From: Clostridia bacterium
GTDB taxonomy: Bacteria > Bacillota > Clostridia > Oscillospirales > SIG627
DNA length: 42,544 nucleotides
NCBI GenBank assembly: GCA_017440805.1
Contig: JAFSGN010000004.1
Coordinates: forward strand, 1 to 42,544
Direction: 5' to 3'
The stretch's first letter is position 1; each line of letters starts with the position of its first letter. The notes beneath the pieces were generated by a model. The model was not told the origin of the DNA and searched no databases. It worked only from the letters and a program-made list of their open reading frames with translations. Position numbers and translations under genes: made by a program. Below, one piece after another: positions 6,864 through 13,789 of this stretch.

Positions 6864-8726
6864 TTATCTTCCTCCGCGCATACCGGACATACCGGACGGC
6901 ATCTGACCGCCCATACTTGGCATACCATCCATACCGGACATTCCGGACATACCGGGCATACCGCCCATCATACCGGTAGTGGTTGTAACATTTCCGCTTA
7001 CAATATTATTTTGAATTACAACAATATCATCAGCAGTCAGTCCGGATATTATCTCAACATAGTCATCATCGCTCACTCCCGTTTCGACTGTAATAATTTC
7101 AAAATCATTTTCGCTTATAACGGGGGCTTTTTCTGTTTTCTGTTCACCGGGCATACCGGCAGTCGGGTCGAATTTTCCGTCGGGCACGCTAAAGCCTGTA
7201 TTATTTTTGAGAACTCTGACTTTGTTTCCTCTGCTAATGGCGTTTACAGGAACAGAAAGGACATTTTCAACCTTTTTGATATATATTGTTGCATCAACAT
7301 TCATTCCGGGCAAAAGAGCGTCATTTCCTTCAATTTCAATTGTAACCGGATATGTAGTTGTGCCGTTCATTGACGAACCTATAATACTTTTTTTCTTGAC
7401 AAAACCATAATATGCTTCATCAAAGGAATCAGATGTTATTTTTACCTCCTGGCCAACTTCAACGGACGAAAGGTCAATTTCATCAATATTCATATCAAAT
7501 TGAAGTTTGCTCATATCGTATATAATTGCCATGGTGCCATTACTTCCGGAACCGACAGAATTTATATTGTCGGATTCTTTATAATTCTTTTGCACAACTG
7601 TTCCTGAAATAGGAGCAGTAATAGTATAATCATCCAGTTTTTCCATATAATCATCATAGGAATCAATGGCTTTATCCAGAGCCTTTTCAAGTGTCTTTTT
7701 TCTTTCATCAAGAGATTCAGAAGAGAAAGATAAAATTAATGAACCCTTTTCTATTCTGTCCCCTTCTTTAATATTTAATTTTTCTACTTCTCCGCTATAT
7801 TCTGCAACAATTGATTCATCTACATTATATTTGAATTTGCCCTCTGATGCTGACTCCATGTTGCCCACAACAGCATAACCAGTGGAAGAAGTTGTTATTC
7901 CTCCGGGATTTTTTACTTCAATTGTAACGGTTTTCAGTTTAGCGCCAACCGATGTCACTGTTTCCAGAGAACCTATTTTGGTTACAACTCCGTTAACATA
8001 ATCTGCCGATGAATTTACTGTAACCTTTGCAGATTGACCCACCTTAATCTTTTCAATATCCTGAACAAAAAAGGGCACTTCAAAAAGCATTATATCTCTG
8101 TCGATGATATGTGCTACAACAGCACCTTTCTGAACAACATCACCCTCTTCGACATTAAGGACATCACATACACCGCTGTATTCGCTATACATGTCAATAT
8201 CATCATATTCTTCAAACAAATCTTCAAGATTTTCCCGGGCATCTTCTATGTTATCCTCAAGGTCTCTTAAAGTGCTGTCGATATCAGAGGAATCTATTAT
8301 GTAAAGGACCTGGTCTTCTTCGACTATATCCATTTCTTCAAAATCTGCAGAAAGTATTTCCCCGCTCACTTTTGAAGTAATGGTATATGATTCTATGGGT
8401 TGCAGAGTTCCCGTACCTGCAAGAGTGACACTGATGGTTCTTTTGGTAACGGGAGATAAAATATAATTTGAAGCCGATACCTCCGTATTTCTGGCAGGCA
8501 GAAAACCAACATATTTTTGAACAAAAGAATAAGCCGTGTCATTTTTAAGAATAAAAATAACCGACACCAACGCAACAAGCAGTATAACAATCCATCTTAT
8601 TAACTTTCCGTGTTTTGACTTTTTGTGTTCTTTCTTACGAGATTTGGACAATTTTTCTTGATTTTTCGTCTCTGATAATGAATCGTTTTCGGTACTGTTT
8701 CTTTTAAGATTTTGGTTGTCTGACAT
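6864..8726 (-). CDS. HlyD/MacA-type membrane fusion (adaptor) protein with Met-rich tail
   Basis: 620 residues. A charged cytoplasmic N-terminus (1-40, rich in Lys), one membrane anchor (41-61), then adaptor domains. Biotin/lipoyl-type half motifs occur more than once (VSGEILSADFEE, YSGVCDVLNVEEGDVV, YSGEVEKLNIKEGDRI, ISGTVVQ), so the region looks like two adaptor units nested or duplicated. This makes it longer than a typical MacA (about 370-400). A short helical hairpin (LDERKKTLEKALDKAIDSY) is present. The last 36 residues (585-620) contain 11 methionines in Gly-Met-Pro/Ser repeats. AAAGGA precedes the ATG at 8726. First gene of the operon; no clear promoter was found in 8761-8880, although that AT-rich stretch has several weak candidates. 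Confidence 0.9.
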   Translation of the reverse strand: MSDNQNLKRNSTENDSLSETKNQEKLSKSRKKEHKKSKHGKLIRWIVILLVALVSVIFILKNDTAYSFVQKYVGFLPARNTEVSASNYILSPVTKRTISVTLAGTGTLQPIESYTITSKVSGEILSADFEEMDIVEEDQVLYIIDSSDIDSTLRDLEDNIEDARENLEDLFEEYDDIDMYSEYSGVCDVLNVEEGDVVQKGAVVAHIIDRDIMLFEVPFFVQDIEKIKVGQSAKVTVNSSADYVNGVVTKIGSLETVTSVGAKLKTVTIEVKNPGGITTSSTGYAVVGNMESASEGKFKYNVDESIVAEYSGEVEKLNIKEGDRIEKGSLILSFSSESLDERKKTLEKALDKAIDSYDDYMEKLDDYTITAPISGTVVQKNYKESDNINSVGSGSNGTMAIIYDMSKLQFDMNIDEIDLSSVEVGQEVKITSDSFDEAYYGFVKKKSIIGSSMNGTTTYPVTIEIEGNDALLPGMNVDATIYIKKVENVLSVPVNAISRGNKVRVLKNNTGFSVPDGKFDPTAGMPGEQKTEKAPVISENDFEIITVETGVSDDDYVEIISGLTADDIVVIQNNIVSGNVTTTTGMMGGMPGMSGMSGMDGMPSMGGQMPSGMSGMRGGR

Positions 8727-8890
8727 ATTATAATCCTTTCTGAGAGTGATTTAAAACATAAATTCTCTTTTGCTTGTTTATATACTATTTTACTCACTTT
8801 TATTAAGTTGCAATGTATAAAAATGTTATGAAATGAAAGGATTCTATAAATTGAAAATAAATTATTTTGCATAAAATTATGTCATATAAA

Positions 8891-8927
8891 TGAAAAAATT
8901 TCCCACAGCACTTAAATACTGTGGGAA
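8891..8927 (-). terminator. Terminator of the PII-like/antiporter operon
   Basis: TTCCCACAG (8900-8908) pairs with CTGTGGGAA (8919-8927). On the minus strand the stem is followed by AATTTTTT. It lies 10 nt past the antiporter stop codon. Confidence 0.82.
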
Positions 8928-8936
8928 TTGGAAATT

Positions 8937-10112
8937 CTATTTATTTTGAGTAATCTCCCCTGCTTTCACAAGAGAAATCTTTGTTATTACCGGACCGACA
9001 ATTTCATAAACAAGTGTGGCACAAAGGATAACGGCACGAATTTTATCTGCATGATGAGGTACAACGGATTGTGCTACCATTGTAAGACCTATTGCAACAC
9101 CCGCCTGCGGAATCAGTGTCGGACCTATGTACTTACATATTGCTTCTGAGGCGTGTGAAATTTTAGCGCCGATATATGCGCCAAGCATTTTTCCTATCAC
9201 ACGAACAAAGATATAAAGTATACCTATAAGTCCTATTTCCGGAATAACCGACACATTAAGTTGCGCACCGGAAATAACAAAGAACATCATAAATATAGGA
9301 GCAGTAACACTGTCGGCAATATCTGCAATTCTTTCGCTTTCATCCGATATATTACAAAACACCATTCCAACAATCATAGTTGCAAGAAGGGATGAACCGC
9401 CAAGCAATGTTGCAAGTCCTGCAGAAAGCAAAACAGCACATGTGATAATACACAAACGATTTGATGCCTTTTTGAAAAACTTCAGAGGCACAGTCATTAA
9501 ATACCCTATTGCAGAACCAATAACCGCCGAAATTCCTATTTCAACAAAAGGGTCAATCAGTGCCATCAACATTCCGTTTGAGGCACCTTCAAATGCACTG
9601 GCAATTGCAACCGAAAAACCGAATGCCATGAGTGCCACCGCATCGTCAATTGCAACAACACTCAAAAGTGTTTCGGTAACCGGGCCTTTTGCCTTATATT
9701 GCTTTATAACCATAATGGTAGCAGCAGGTGCAGTGGCAGCAGCAATAGCACCCAAAACAATTGAAAGTGACTTATCAAATCCACATGCAATAAGTACCAA
9801 CTGCACTAAAAATACGGCTACCAGAGCCTCGCAAAAAGCGATAATCACCGGCATTGCCCCGACTTTTTTAAAATATGATTTTTTGAAAGTAAGACCGATA
9901 GTAAACGCAATAAAAGCAAGTGCTATTTCCGACACAAACGAAAAATCATTAATTATCTCGGTGGGTAAAACTTTGAAAACATAAGGGCCAAGAAGAAGCC
10001 CCGCCATAAGATATCCCGTTACATTGGGCAATTTTATCAGTTTAACAAGTCTTCCGCATAATAGACCTGCGGCAAGTAAGATTGAAATATAAACTAATGT
10101 ATTAAGTTCCAT
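8937..10112 (-). CDS. Cation:proton antiporter, CPA2 (Kef-like) family
   Basis: 391 residues with about 11-13 hydrophobic helices and no hydrophilic C-terminal domain, so it lacks the RCK/TrkA nucleotide-binding part of true KefB/KefC. The core motif around residues 124-160 (AAATAPAATIMV ... VVAIDDAVAL) has the unwound-helix Pro and the paired acids D156-D157 that bind the cation and protons in this family. It exchanges Na+ or K+ for H+ across the cell membrane. GAGGT precedes the ATG. Only 14 nt separate it from the PII-like gene, which probably encodes its regulator. Confidence 0.88.
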   Translation of the reverse strand: MELNTLVYISILLAAGLLCGRLVKLIKLPNVTGYLMAGLLLGPYVFKVLPTEIINDFSFVSEIALAFIAFTIGLTFKKSYFKKVGAMPVIIAFCEALVAVFLVQLVLIACGFDKSLSIVLGAIAAATAPAATIMVIKQYKAKGPVTETLLSVVAIDDAVALMAFGFSVAIASAFEGASNGMLMALIDPFVEIGISAVIGSAIGYLMTVPLKFFKKASNRLCIITCAVLLSAGLATLLGGSSLLATMIVGMVFCNISDESERIADIADSVTAPIFMMFFVISGAQLNVSVIPEIGLIGILYIFVRVIGKMLGAYIGAKISHASEAICKYIGPTLIPQAGVAIGLTMVAQSVVPHHADKIRAVILCATLVYEIVGPVITKISLVKAGEITQNK

Positions 10113-10126
10113 ATAACCTCGCCTGT

Positions 10127-10474
10127 TTACTTTTGAAAATCGGAAATACCTTCAACAAATGACACAGGAACTCCAAACAAAATTCCGGTATCCGGCTTTG
10201 AAATATCTCCGATTACTTCATTAATTATTTTTTTGCAAAGTTCTACCTTGCTGTCGTCAATAACCATAAAAATAGTTCTGTTATCCTCTCTGTTACCGAC
10301 AAAAAATGCTCTGAGCGACGCAAATGTCATATCATCTTCGTGATTATACGCAAGTGTGTGTGCCATACCTGTTGAGTTGATAACCGTTGCACCCTTTATT
10401 CCCGCTTCGTTAAAAGCACTTAAAAGGCTGTCGATTTTTTCCAATCTGTTTAGAACTAAAAACAATGCCTGCAT
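10127..10474 (-). CDS. PII-like small regulatory protein
   Basis: 115 residues. The N-terminal strand-helix-strand (QALFLVLNRLEKIDSLLSAF...GIKGATVINSTGMA) and the C-terminal PDTGILFGVPV match the ferredoxin-like fold of PII (GlnB/GlnK) trimers, where the latter region reads G-D-G-K-I-F-x-x-P-V. The T-loop region (about 40-58) has no recognisable uridylylation tyrosine context. PII-like proteins sense nucleotides or metabolites and gate a partner protein, often an adjacent membrane transporter. As the first gene of a two-gene operon with a CPA2 antiporter, regulation of that antiporter is the likely job (inference). Confidence 0.75.
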   Translation of the reverse strand: MQALFLVLNRLEKIDSLLSAFNEAGIKGATVINSTGMAHTLAYNHEDDMTFASLRAFFVGNREDNRTIFMVIDDSKVELCKKIINEVIGDISKPDTGILFGVPVSFVEGISDFQK

Positions 10475-10522
10475 ACTATTTTATTCCTTTCTCTTTTACT
10501 TGTTTTAAAACAACAACTATAT

Positions 10523-10550
10523 ATTATACATAAAAAACAGGAATTGTCAA
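10523..10550 (-). promoter_or_regulatory. Promoter of the PII-like/antiporter operon
   Basis: On the minus strand TTGACA (10550-10545), a 16-bp spacer and TATAAT (10528-10523). The start would be near 10516, about 40 nt before the ATG at 10474. Confidence 0.85.
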
Positions 10551-10602
10551 CAGAAATTTAATTTGAGACCTGTTTCTTGTAACCGGGAACACAAAAAACC
10601 TT

Positions 10603-10642
10603 AAAATAAAATTAGTTACACACCTTTACGGAATGTAACTAA
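10603..10642 (-). terminator. Terminator of the spoIIGA-sigE operon
   Basis: TTAGTTACA (10612-10620) pairs with TGTAACTAA (10634-10642). On the minus strand the stem runs into TTTTATTTT. It lies 27 nt beyond the DUF3298-like gene. Confidence 0.75.
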
Positions 10643-10669
10643 CAAATATATTAATATAAGATATAAAAT

Positions 10670-11275
10670 TTACTCCTTAATCGGGTGAGTAAAACAAAGC
10701 AGATTTTGCGGACCTGCCTCGTGAGGTGCAAGTATTCCGCTGTCATAGGTTATATATATTCCGCTTTCTGTTAAAAGCGCATTTGTTTTTTTGAAATATT
10801 TTCGTGCCCTCTTGGAAGCATCCGAAAAAAATCTTTTTTTTGACGACGAAAGTTTTACCGAAGTATCCAACGCAGCCAGAATTTTCCCCTTTTTTATTTT
10901 TTCAAGGGGAAATATCAGTTCCGATTTTTGAATATCAAAATTCAAAGGCACTCGCTTTATTTCTCTCTCTTCTTTGTCACGGCAGACAAATATATCAAAA
11001 TAAAAAGAAAATATATTTCTTTTGGTAAGAGTAGTTTTATACGAAACAACAAGTGAGTACGGTATAAAATCTTTTTCATTTGTATATTTTTTTATTGCAG
11101 AGTTCAGAAGTCTTTTTACTGAAAACTTTTCAAGTGATAATACAATTTTTTCGATATAATCATCAATTTTCTTATTTTCACACTGAGGATATTTAATATT
11201 GATTTTAACAAAACAAAATTCATCGGAAATCAAATCTTTATTTATAACCTTGGTTGTAACTGTAATATTACTCAT
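10670..11275 (-). CDS. DUF3298/RsiV-like protein, third gene of the sigE operon
   Basis: 201 residues from MSNITV. The pattern FIPYSLVVSYK...FSFYFDIFV...PLNFDIQKSELIFPLEKI and the end GIYITYDSGILAPHEAGPQ resemble the DUF3298 fold found at the C-terminus of RsiV-type anti-sigma factors and PdaC-like proteins. No signal peptide or membrane helix is present, so it is probably cytoplasmic, unlike RsiV. GGGAG 6-7 nt upstream supports the start at 11275. An upstream ATG at 11308, overlapping the sigE stop by 8 nt and preceded by AAGGA, would add 11 residues. Its place directly after sigE, where sigG is common, suggests a sporulation-linked role, unproven. Confidence 0.6.
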   Translation of the reverse strand: MSNITVTTKVINKDLISDEFCFVKINIKYPQCENKKIDDYIEKIVLSLEKFSVKRLLNSAIKKYTNEKDFIPYSLVVSYKTTLTKRNIFSFYFDIFVCRDKEEREIKRVPLNFDIQKSELIFPLEKIKKGKILAALDTSVKLSSSKKRFFSDASKRARKYFKKTNALLTESGIYITYDSGILAPHEAGPQNLLCFTHPIKE

Positions 11276-11300
11276 CTCTGCTCCCTGCTTCAAATTATTT

Positions 11301-12017
11301 TCAACCATTCATCAAATCCTTTTTCAACTTGTTTATTATTTTCTTTTCAATTCTTGAAATATAACTCTGAGATATTCCCAAAAGGTCAGCAACTTCTTTC
11401 TGTGTCCGTTCTTTTTCTCCGCATAATCCGAATCTCATATATATTATACGCCTGTCCCGTTCGGGAAGAGTTTTAACTGCTTTCATTATAACCCACTTTT
11501 CTTCCCTTTCTTCAATTCCACGGTACACTTCGTCATTGTCTCCGCATAAAATATCACCGAGCAAAAGTTCATTTCCGTCCCAATCAACATTGAGTGGCTC
11601 ATCAATTGAAATTTCATTTTTCTGAGGCGTTATTTTTCTCAGGTACATAAGTATTTCGTTTTCAATACATCTTGATGAGTAGGTTGCAAGTTTTATGTTT
11701 TTGTCATTTTTAAAGGTATTAATTGCCTTAACCAGACCTATTGTACCGATAGAAACCAAATCTTCAATTCCTATGCCCGTGTTTTCAAATTTTTTCGCTA
11801 TGTAAACAACAAGCCGCAAATTATGTTCTATAAGTACATTTCTGCTTTCCAAATCAAGTGGATTCAAACGAATATTTTCAAGCATCTTATATTCTTTTTC
11901 TGCATCAAGGGGAGGCGGAAGTGTCTGTGCACCATTGATATAATATAAACCGCCGTTGTTCTCTACAAAAAGATTTATTAATTTTTCTTTGAATTTTGCT
12001 ACAAATTGGCACCTCAA
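11301..12017 (-). CDS. sigE: Sporulation sigma factor SigE (pro-sigma-E)
   Basis: 238 residues, the normal length. It directs RNA polymerase to early mother-cell genes after asymmetric septation. The first about 26 residues are the pro-peptide, ending GGLYYINGAQTLPPPL, aligned with the known cleavage region of Bacillus pro-sigma-E. Region 2 (NLRLVVYIAKKFENTGIGIEDLVSIG) and region 4 with a helix-turn-helix (TQKEVADLLGISQSYISRIEKK) are intact. The start codon is TTG: a perfect AGGAGG lies 8 nt upstream, whereas the nearby ATG is out of frame and stops after three codons. It follows spoIIGA, whose product cleaves the pro-peptide, after 16 nt. Confidence 0.97.
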   Translation of the reverse strand: MRCQFVAKFKEKLINLFVENNGGLYYINGAQTLPPPLDAEKEYKMLENIRLNPLDLESRNVLIEHNLRLVVYIAKKFENTGIGIEDLVSIGTIGLVKAINTFKNDKNIKLATYSSRCIENEILMYLRKITPQKNEISIDEPLNVDWDGNELLLGDILCGDNDEVYRGIEEREEKWVIMKAVKTLPERDRRIIYMRFGLCGEKERTQKEVADLLGISQSYISRIEKKIINKLKKDLMNG

Positions 12018-12033
12018 TGTTTCATCCTCCTAT

Positions 12034-12750
12034 TTATATGACAAGTTGTGTGGGTACGATACAGTCAAATTGCAAATTATTGTCAAAGTTGACCGCCACC
12101 GCCGCCAATACTTCTTTGTTTTGTATTTTAATACTTTTTGGAAAATAATATGGCATAACCGCTGTTCCGCAGGCGGTTTTTACACTGATTAAAAAATTAT
12201 CATCTGTTTCTTTCATGTTTAATTTTTCATGGTTAGCAACAATAACACATAAACCCTTCTTTTGTTCCCGCAATAAATTTCCGCTGTCACATAATCCACA
12301 AAGTATTTTTCCGTCGATTATAACATCAACAGATTTATAATCTGCTTTTTGTTCAAAACATTTTACAATTAGTGTCCAGCAAAAATATACAGCAGGCGTA
12401 AGAAATATGACAATTATTGTACCCGCTGCTGACATTCCGCACAACAAACCGGCAACTCCGCCTGTCATTACAGATGATATAAAATACACAGTACAAATCT
12501 TTAAAAGCGATGGCAGATTACTGTAACCAAAAGCCCCGATACATCCAAAGGCCATAACACATATGTTTATTATACTTATAAAAAAACATGAAAATTCAAG
12601 TTGTATCAATGCATATAAAGACATACCGGCAACCGAAAAAAAAAGCCTTGTTTTTTTAATTTTCAATGACAGTATTCTTCCGCAACACAAAAACGAAATC
12701 AAGTTACATAAGGCGTTTATGAATATGTAAATATCAACATATAATATCAT
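12034..12750 (-). CDS. spoIIGA: SpoIIGA, sigma-E processing peptidase
   Basis: 238 residues, shorter than the roughly 300 of Bacillus. Five or so hydrophobic helices fill residues 1-130, and a cytoplasmic aspartic-protease-like half follows. The catalytic motif is CDSGN with Asp near residue 155. The protein sits in the septal membrane and, when signalled by SpoIIR from the forespore, removes the pro-peptide of SigE. GAGGTGA precedes the ATG. It is immediately upstream of sigE as in other spore formers. Confidence 0.93.
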   Translation of the reverse strand: MILYVDIYIFINALCNLISFLCCGRILSLKIKKTRLFFSVAGMSLYALIQLEFSCFFISIINICVMAFGCIGAFGYSNLPSLLKICTVYFISSVMTGGVAGLLCGMSAAGTIIVIFLTPAVYFCWTLIVKCFEQKADYKSVDVIIDGKILCGLCDSGNLLREQKKGLCVIVANHEKLNMKETDDNFLISVKTACGTAVMPYYFPKSIKIQNKEVLAAVAVNFDNNLQFDCIVPTQLVI

Positions 12751-12787
12751 ACATTCACCTCACACAACGCTTATTTCCACCGGTTTT

Positions 12788-12834
12788 ATTATATTACCTT
12801 TTGCACAAAAATTATGTCATATAGTGTTGTCGAA
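12788..12834 (-). promoter_or_regulatory. spoIIG-type promoter with long spacer and a candidate Spo0A box
   Basis: On the minus strand TATAAT lies at 12793-12788 and ATGACA at 12820-12815, giving a 21-bp spacer rather than 17. Seven bp further upstream is a 0A-box match, TGTCGAA on the plus strand at 12828-12834. The Bacillus subtilis spoIIG promoter is known for just this combination: over-long spacing and dependence on Spo0A bound close to the -35. This site is 38 bp from the spoIIGA ATG. Confidence 0.7.
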
Positions 12835-12866
12835 TTAGTTAAAAAAAGCAAATCAATGCCAAATAC

Positions 12867-12895
12867 TTGACAAGGATTTGCTTTTGATATATAAT
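12867..12895 (+). promoter_or_regulatory. Consensus promoter ahead of rpe
   Basis: TTGACA (12867-12872), a 17-bp spacer and TATAAT (12890-12895), a perfect match to the housekeeping sigma consensus. The start would be near 12902, leaving a 140-nt leader before rpe. An 11-bp inverted repeat (12844-12854 with 12875-12885) brackets the -35 box. Confidence 0.85.
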
Positions 12896-12901
12896 AAAAC
12901 A

Positions 12902-13041
12902 GTTTGGTGGGAGTTTTTTCGGCTGACTTTCTTTATTTTGTTATTATCTTCCCCACTCAAAACCGTGAGTTATAGTATATCTTATGATAAATAATTTATT
13001 ATGCTACTCATAGCAAATACAGTAAAAAGGCAGGATTTATT
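12902..13041 (+). other. Structured 140-nt leader of rpe, unassigned
   Basis: The first bases can pair over about 10 bp with small bulges (GTTTGGTGGG near 12902-12911 with CCCACTCAAAAC near 12953-12964). A near-perfect AT-rich palindrome follows around 12982-13003. I do not recognise a known riboswitch. The same stretch could instead be read on the minus strand as a small RNA ending in the T7-tailed hairpin at 12841-12885. Confidence 0.4.
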
Positions 13042-13689
13042 ATGATAAAACTTTCTCCATCTATTTTGGCATGTGATTTTTCAAAACTGGGCGAAGAAAT
13101 AAAAAAAGTTGAACTTGCAGGTTCACAGTACATTCACCTTGATGTAATGGACGGAATCTTTGTTCCGAATATTTCTTTCGGTGTTCCAGTAATACAGTCA
13201 ATACGCCCTATGTCAAACATGGTGTTTGATACACACCTTATGATTACCGACCCGATTCGTTATATCGAAACATTTGCAAAAATCGGCTCTGATATTATAA
13301 CATTCCATTACGAAAGTTGCGAAAATCATATAGAAGTTATTGATAAAATCCATTCTGCAGGAAAAAAAGCAGCAATTTCGATAAAGCCCAAAACTCCCGC
13401 CTTTGTTATTGAATCACTTATTGACAAAGTTGAAATGGTTCTTGTTATGACAGTTGAACCGGGTTACGGCGGTCAGGCATTTATTCCGGAAACAATAAAT
13501 AATATTAAAGCAGTCAAACAAATGGCTCAGATTCATAATCCTCAATTGGATATTGAAGTTGACGGCGGAATTACACTTGATAATATAGAAATAGTAACCC
13601 AGGCAGGAGCAAATGTTATTGTAGCAGGTTCTTCGGTTTTCAAAGCACCTGATATTAATGAAAGAGTAAAAGAATTTCTTAAATACTGA
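13042..13689 (+). CDS. rpe: Ribulose-phosphate 3-epimerase
   Basis: 215 residues, full length. It interconverts ribulose 5-phosphate and xylulose 5-phosphate in the pentose phosphate pathway. The TIM-barrel landmarks are all present: SPSILACDF at the start, HLDVMDG with metal- and catalysis-linked His/Asp, THLMI, MTVEPGYGGQ, and EVDGGIT with the second catalytic Asp. Stands alone between divergent spoIIGA and a terminator, under its own consensus promoter. RpiB, which acts on the same substrate pool, is encoded 23 kb away in this window. Confidence 0.96.
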   Translation: MIKLSPSILACDFSKLGEEIKKVELAGSQYIHLDVMDGIFVPNISFGVPVIQSIRPMSNMVFDTHLMITDPIRYIETFAKIGSDIITFHYESCENHIEVIDKIHSAGKKAAISIKPKTPAFVIESLIDKVEMVLVMTVEPGYGGQAFIPETINNIKAVKQMAQIHNPQLDIEVDGGITLDNIEIVTQAGANVIVAGSSVFKAPDINERVKEFLKY

Positions 13690-13693
13690 TTTT

Positions 13694-13731
13694 AAGGTAC
13701 GGTTTCTTCTACGGGCACCGTACCTTTTTTT
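13694..13731 (+). terminator. rpe terminator
   Basis: AAGGTACGGT (13694-13703) pairs perfectly with ACCGTACCTT (13717-13726), followed by a T run to 13731. It starts 4 nt after the rpe stop. Confidence 0.92.
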
Positions 13732-13736
13732 ACATA

Positions 13737-13769
13737 AAAAATCGGCAGGAAATAAATCCTGCCGATTTT
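13737..13769 (-). terminator. Terminator of SLH/glycosidase-like gene 1
   Basis: AAAATCGGCAGGA and TCCTGCCGATTTT pair around AATAAA. On the minus strand it runs into a T6 tract. The 20-base core at 13744-13763 is identical to the core of the terminator of gene 3 at 22311-22330. Confidence 0.9.
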
Positions 13770-13789
13770 CTGTATAACAAAATGTTATA

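Noticed and set aside
6860..6928. Longer N-terminus for the ABC ATPase
   Set aside because: The extra residues come from the adaptor's Met-rich 3' end in another frame; the ribosome binding site lies at the inner ATG.
12902..13041. 6S RNA at the rpe leader
   Set aside because: A closing stem and large loop exist, but the piece is too short and leads straight into a ribosome binding site; the classic two-arm bubble is not evident.
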